A DNA stretch of 7,076 nt from Rhodobacterales bacterium UBA3077 (GTDB lineage Bacteria; Pseudomonadota; Alphaproteobacteria; Rhodobacterales; Rhodobacteraceae): the NCBI GenBank assembly GCA_002366685.1, contig DFBP01000018.1, positions 1-7,076 on the forward strand. Reading direction: 5' to 3'. Every line of letters starts with the position of its first letter. The stretch's first letter is position 1. The notes beneath the pieces are model-generated. The model was not told the DNA's origin and searched no databases. It was given only the letters and a program-made list of their open reading frames with translations. Shown in pieces: positions 5,841-7,076 of this stretch. A program made the translations under genes and the position numbers.

Positions 5841-5872
5841 GCGCCCTAGTTTGCATAGCTAAACCAAGCGCC
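5841..5872. repeat. Short intergenic dyad element, copy B
   Basis: The stretch contains GCGC, CCTAG, a 12-base core CATAGCTAAACC and GCGCC. It parallels the element at 132-160, with the core matching at 11 of 12 positions but with 4 extra bases before the core. Internal GTTT/AAAC and terminal GCGC/GCGC complementarity give weak dyad symmetry. Chance similarity cannot be excluded for cores this short. Confidence 0.25.
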
Positions 5873-5895
5873 GCCATTTCAACCATAATTCGATT

Positions 5896-5949
5896 TATAA
5901 TCATCTCCTGCCGGGCATGCGGGCATCATACTCAAAAATGCCGCAGCCC
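5896..5949 (+). promoter_or_regulatory. TATAAT box followed by a strong leader hairpin, upstream of the DUF302 gene
   Basis: A perfect TATAAT (5896-5901) would give a transcript starting near 5908. I see no good -35 box at the usual spacing (GCCATT at 5873-5878). A few bases after the predicted start is a hairpin: GGGC (5913-5916) pairs with GCCC (5946-5949), GCGG (5919-5922) with CCGC (5941-5944), and CAT (5924-5926) with ATG (5938-5940), with a one-base bulge and an 11-base loop. No T-run follows, so it is not an intrinsic terminator for the regulator genes. The rest of the 239-base gap (5774-6012) shows only the element at 5841-5872 and an 8 bp palindrome, CAAGCTTG (5951-5958). Confidence 0.4.
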
Positions 5950-6012
5950 CCAAGCTTGAAAATTATAGTGGCGGCTTTACTTAGTCAAAAGAACCAACAA
6001 CAGGAGCAGACC

Positions 6013-6417
6013 ATGTCTGACACATTCAGCATAGACGTCGCCGTGAGCGGCACCCACGATGAGGTCGTCGAGAAAGTGACGAAGGCATTGGCGGCCGAAG
6101 GCTTCGGCGTTCTCACCACGATTGACGTAAAAGCCACTTTGAAAAAGAAAATCGACGTAGATTTCCGCCCTTACTCCATTCTGGGCGCCTGCAACCCCGG
6201 CCTTGCCCACCAAGCCCTTTCAGCCCGCGCCGATGTTGGCTTGATGCTGCCGTGCAACGTGACCGTCGAAGAGACGGCTGATAACGAATGTATGGTCCGC
6301 TTCATCGACCCGATCTCGGTGATGACCTTCAAAACGCTTGGGCAAAACGAAACCCTGACTCGCCTCGGGGGTGAAGCCGGAGAAAAAATCGCGCGGGCGG
6401 CAGAATCACTGGCGTAA
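6013..6417 (+). CDS. DUF302 family protein
   Basis: A 134-residue protein with the DUF302 fold pattern. Its central block is RPYSILGACNPGLAHQAL (52-69), followed by DVGLMLPCNVTVEE (74-87) and a C-terminal FIDPISVM (98-105). This is the usual family layout with its two conserved cysteines (Cys60 and Cys81). The biochemical function of the family is not established. The cysteines and small cytoplasmic form would suit redox or metal/ligand binding, but that is speculation. I chose the ATG at 6013 over the in-frame ATG 32 codons upstream (5917) because AGGAG (6002-6006) stands 6 bases before it, homology starts right after it, and the upstream codons lie in a structured leader. A hairpin follows at 6444-6470, just after the stop. 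No signal peptide or membrane segment is visible. Confidence 0.85.
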   Translation: MSDTFSIDVAVSGTHDEVVEKVTKALAAEGFGVLTTIDVKATLKKKIDVDFRPYSILGACNPGLAHQALSARADVGLMLPCNVTVEETADNECMVRFIDPISVMTFKTLGQNETLTRLGGEAGEKIARAAESLA

Positions 6418-6443
6418 TTCAACCGGTTCTGTAGTCTTGCTGT

Positions 6444-6470
6444 GGCCCGCTATCTGGCGGGCCCAATTTT
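6444..6470 (+). terminator. Terminator-like hairpin after the DUF302 gene
   Basis: GGCCCGC (6444-6450) and GCGGGCC (6457-6463) form a perfect 7 bp GC-rich stem with a 6-base loop, followed by CAA and four Ts (6467-6470). The U-tract is short and set off from the stem, so termination may be partial. The sugar kinase ribosome-binding site (GAAAGG) begins directly after it. Confidence 0.6.
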
Positions 6471-6484
6471 GAAAGGCATACGGA

Positions 6485-7076
6485 ATGATTCTGGTTGGCG
6501 GTGAAAACCTGATAGACTTTATCGAGGGCACGGATGGCCTCTTTACCGCCAATGTTGGCGGCGGCCCCTTTAACATTGCCAAAGCGCTGGCGCGGCAGGA
6601 AGAGCCAGTTGGGTATCTGACCCCGATCTCGTCTGACGATATGGGGGATCGCCTAGCTGGCGCGCTCAAGGCTGATGGTGTCACCCTCCTCGCCCCGCGC
6701 AGTGCCGCGCCCAGCTCACTTGCACTGGTGTCGCTAAAAAACGGCCAGCCGAGCTACCAGTTTTACCGTGAAAAAACCGCCGAGCGCCACGTAACGACAA
6801 CCTTGCTCAACCAAATTATTCCAAAACAGGCGAAAGCCCTGCAGCTCGGCTCGCTGGCCATTGCCGGTGGCAAAGATGCCGATGCTTGGGCGCAAATTTA
6901 TACGGCCATTCACAAGCGTGGTAAATTCACCTCGCTCGACCCCAATATCCGCCCCGCTTTTATAAAAAACCGTCGCAAATTCATGGCGCGGCTTGAGTGG
7001 ATGCTGGATCACACGGACTTGCTCAAACTCTCCGACGAAGACCTGAGCTGGATCGCCCCTGACCAGCCCCCCGAAG
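6485..7076 (+). CDS. PfkB-family sugar kinase (fructokinase-like), 3' end outside the window
   Basis: The frame opens with ATG at 6485-6487 and stays open for 197 codons to the right edge. It encodes roughly the first two thirds of a ribokinase/PfkB-family kinase, which phosphorylates a sugar or related alcohol with ATP. Visible family features are GGENLIDF (5-12) with Asp11 as the probable sugar-binding residue, the glycine-rich VGGGPFNIAKALA (24-36; PfkB signature 1 region), LDPNIRP (151-157) and KLSDEDL (181-187). These fit fructokinases best among the family, so fructose is a likely but unproven substrate. The catalytic DTxGAGD motif near the C-terminus would lie beyond the edge. AAAGG (6472-6476) lies 8 bases before the ATG. 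It follows the DUF302 gene by 67 bases with a terminator-like hairpin between, and there is little room for a separate promoter after that hairpin. Confidence 0.88.
   Translation, partial: MILVGGENLIDFIEGTDGLFTANVGGGPFNIAKALARQEEPVGYLTPISSDDMGDRLAGALKADGVTLLAPRSAAPSSLALVSLKNGQPSYQFYREKTAERHVTTTLLNQIIPKQAKALQLGSLAIAGGKDADAWAQIYTAIHKRGKFTSLDPNIRPAFIKNRRKFMARLEWMLDHTDLLKLSDEDLSWIAPDQPPE

Noticed and set aside
5917..6012. A 32-codon N-terminal extension of the DUF302 protein
   Set aside because: The upstream ATG lies inside the leader hairpin and has no good ribosome-binding site. AGGAG precedes the ATG at 6013, where family similarity begins.
1..7076. Mobile elements, tRNA/rRNA genes, CRISPR repeats, toxin-antitoxin or defence genes
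   Set aside because: I looked for transposase/integrase motifs, terminal inverted repeats, regularly spaced repeats and small paired ORFs and found none. The gene content looks like ordinary chromosomal core.

Overview
The window looks like an ordinary stretch of alphaproteobacterial chromosome, most likely from a Rhodobacterales/roseobacter-type organism. This rests on protein recognition (a PetP/PetR-type MarR plus OmpR-family regulator pair beside a branched-chain aminotransferase, and a UbiM-type ubiquinone hydroxylase) and on dense coding with moderate GC. I see no transposase, integrase, tRNA, rRNA, CRISPR array or phage gene.

Minus-strand block (1-4433), in transcription order from the right: branched-chain aminotransferase (4433-3564); a small exported beta-barrel protein (GTG start, 3449-2838); a 118-residue exported four-cysteine protein (2782-2426); a nucleoside hydrolase (GTG start, 2422-1478); a UbiM-like FAD hydroxylase (1371-199); and the first 29 codons of a further gene (GTG start, 89 to the left edge), perhaps DNA ligase LigA. 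The four-cysteine protein and nucleoside hydrolase genes are only 3 bases apart and look translationally coupled. The other gaps are 55-114 bases.

The 136-base divergent region (4434-4569) separates the aminotransferase from the plus-strand regulator pair. It has a consensus TTGACA -35 box facing the aminotransferase, a weaker promoter facing the regulators, a 6+6 bp dyad overlapping both, and two near-identical 11-mers 31 bp apart. This arrangement would suit autoregulation and cross-regulation by the MarR protein or its partner.

Plus-strand block (4570-7076): MarR-type regulator (4570-5076), overlapping by 11 bases an OmpR/PhoB-type response regulator (5066-5773); a 239-base gap with a perfect TATAAT and a strong leader hairpin; a DUF302 protein (6013-6417); a terminator-like hairpin; and a PfkB-family sugar kinase (6485 to the right edge, incomplete). 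No histidine kinase lies next to the response regulator here, and the cytochrome bc1 genes that follow this pair in Rhodobacter capsulatus are absent.

I see no clearly new multi-gene system. The most interesting structure is non-coding: the leader of the beta-barrel gene can fold so that its Shine-Dalgarno sequence is buried in a long stem, which would suit RNA-based control of translation. The genes otherwise cover housekeeping metabolism (isoleucine/leucine/valine, ubiquinone, nucleoside salvage, sugar phosphorylation) and respiratory-type regulation.
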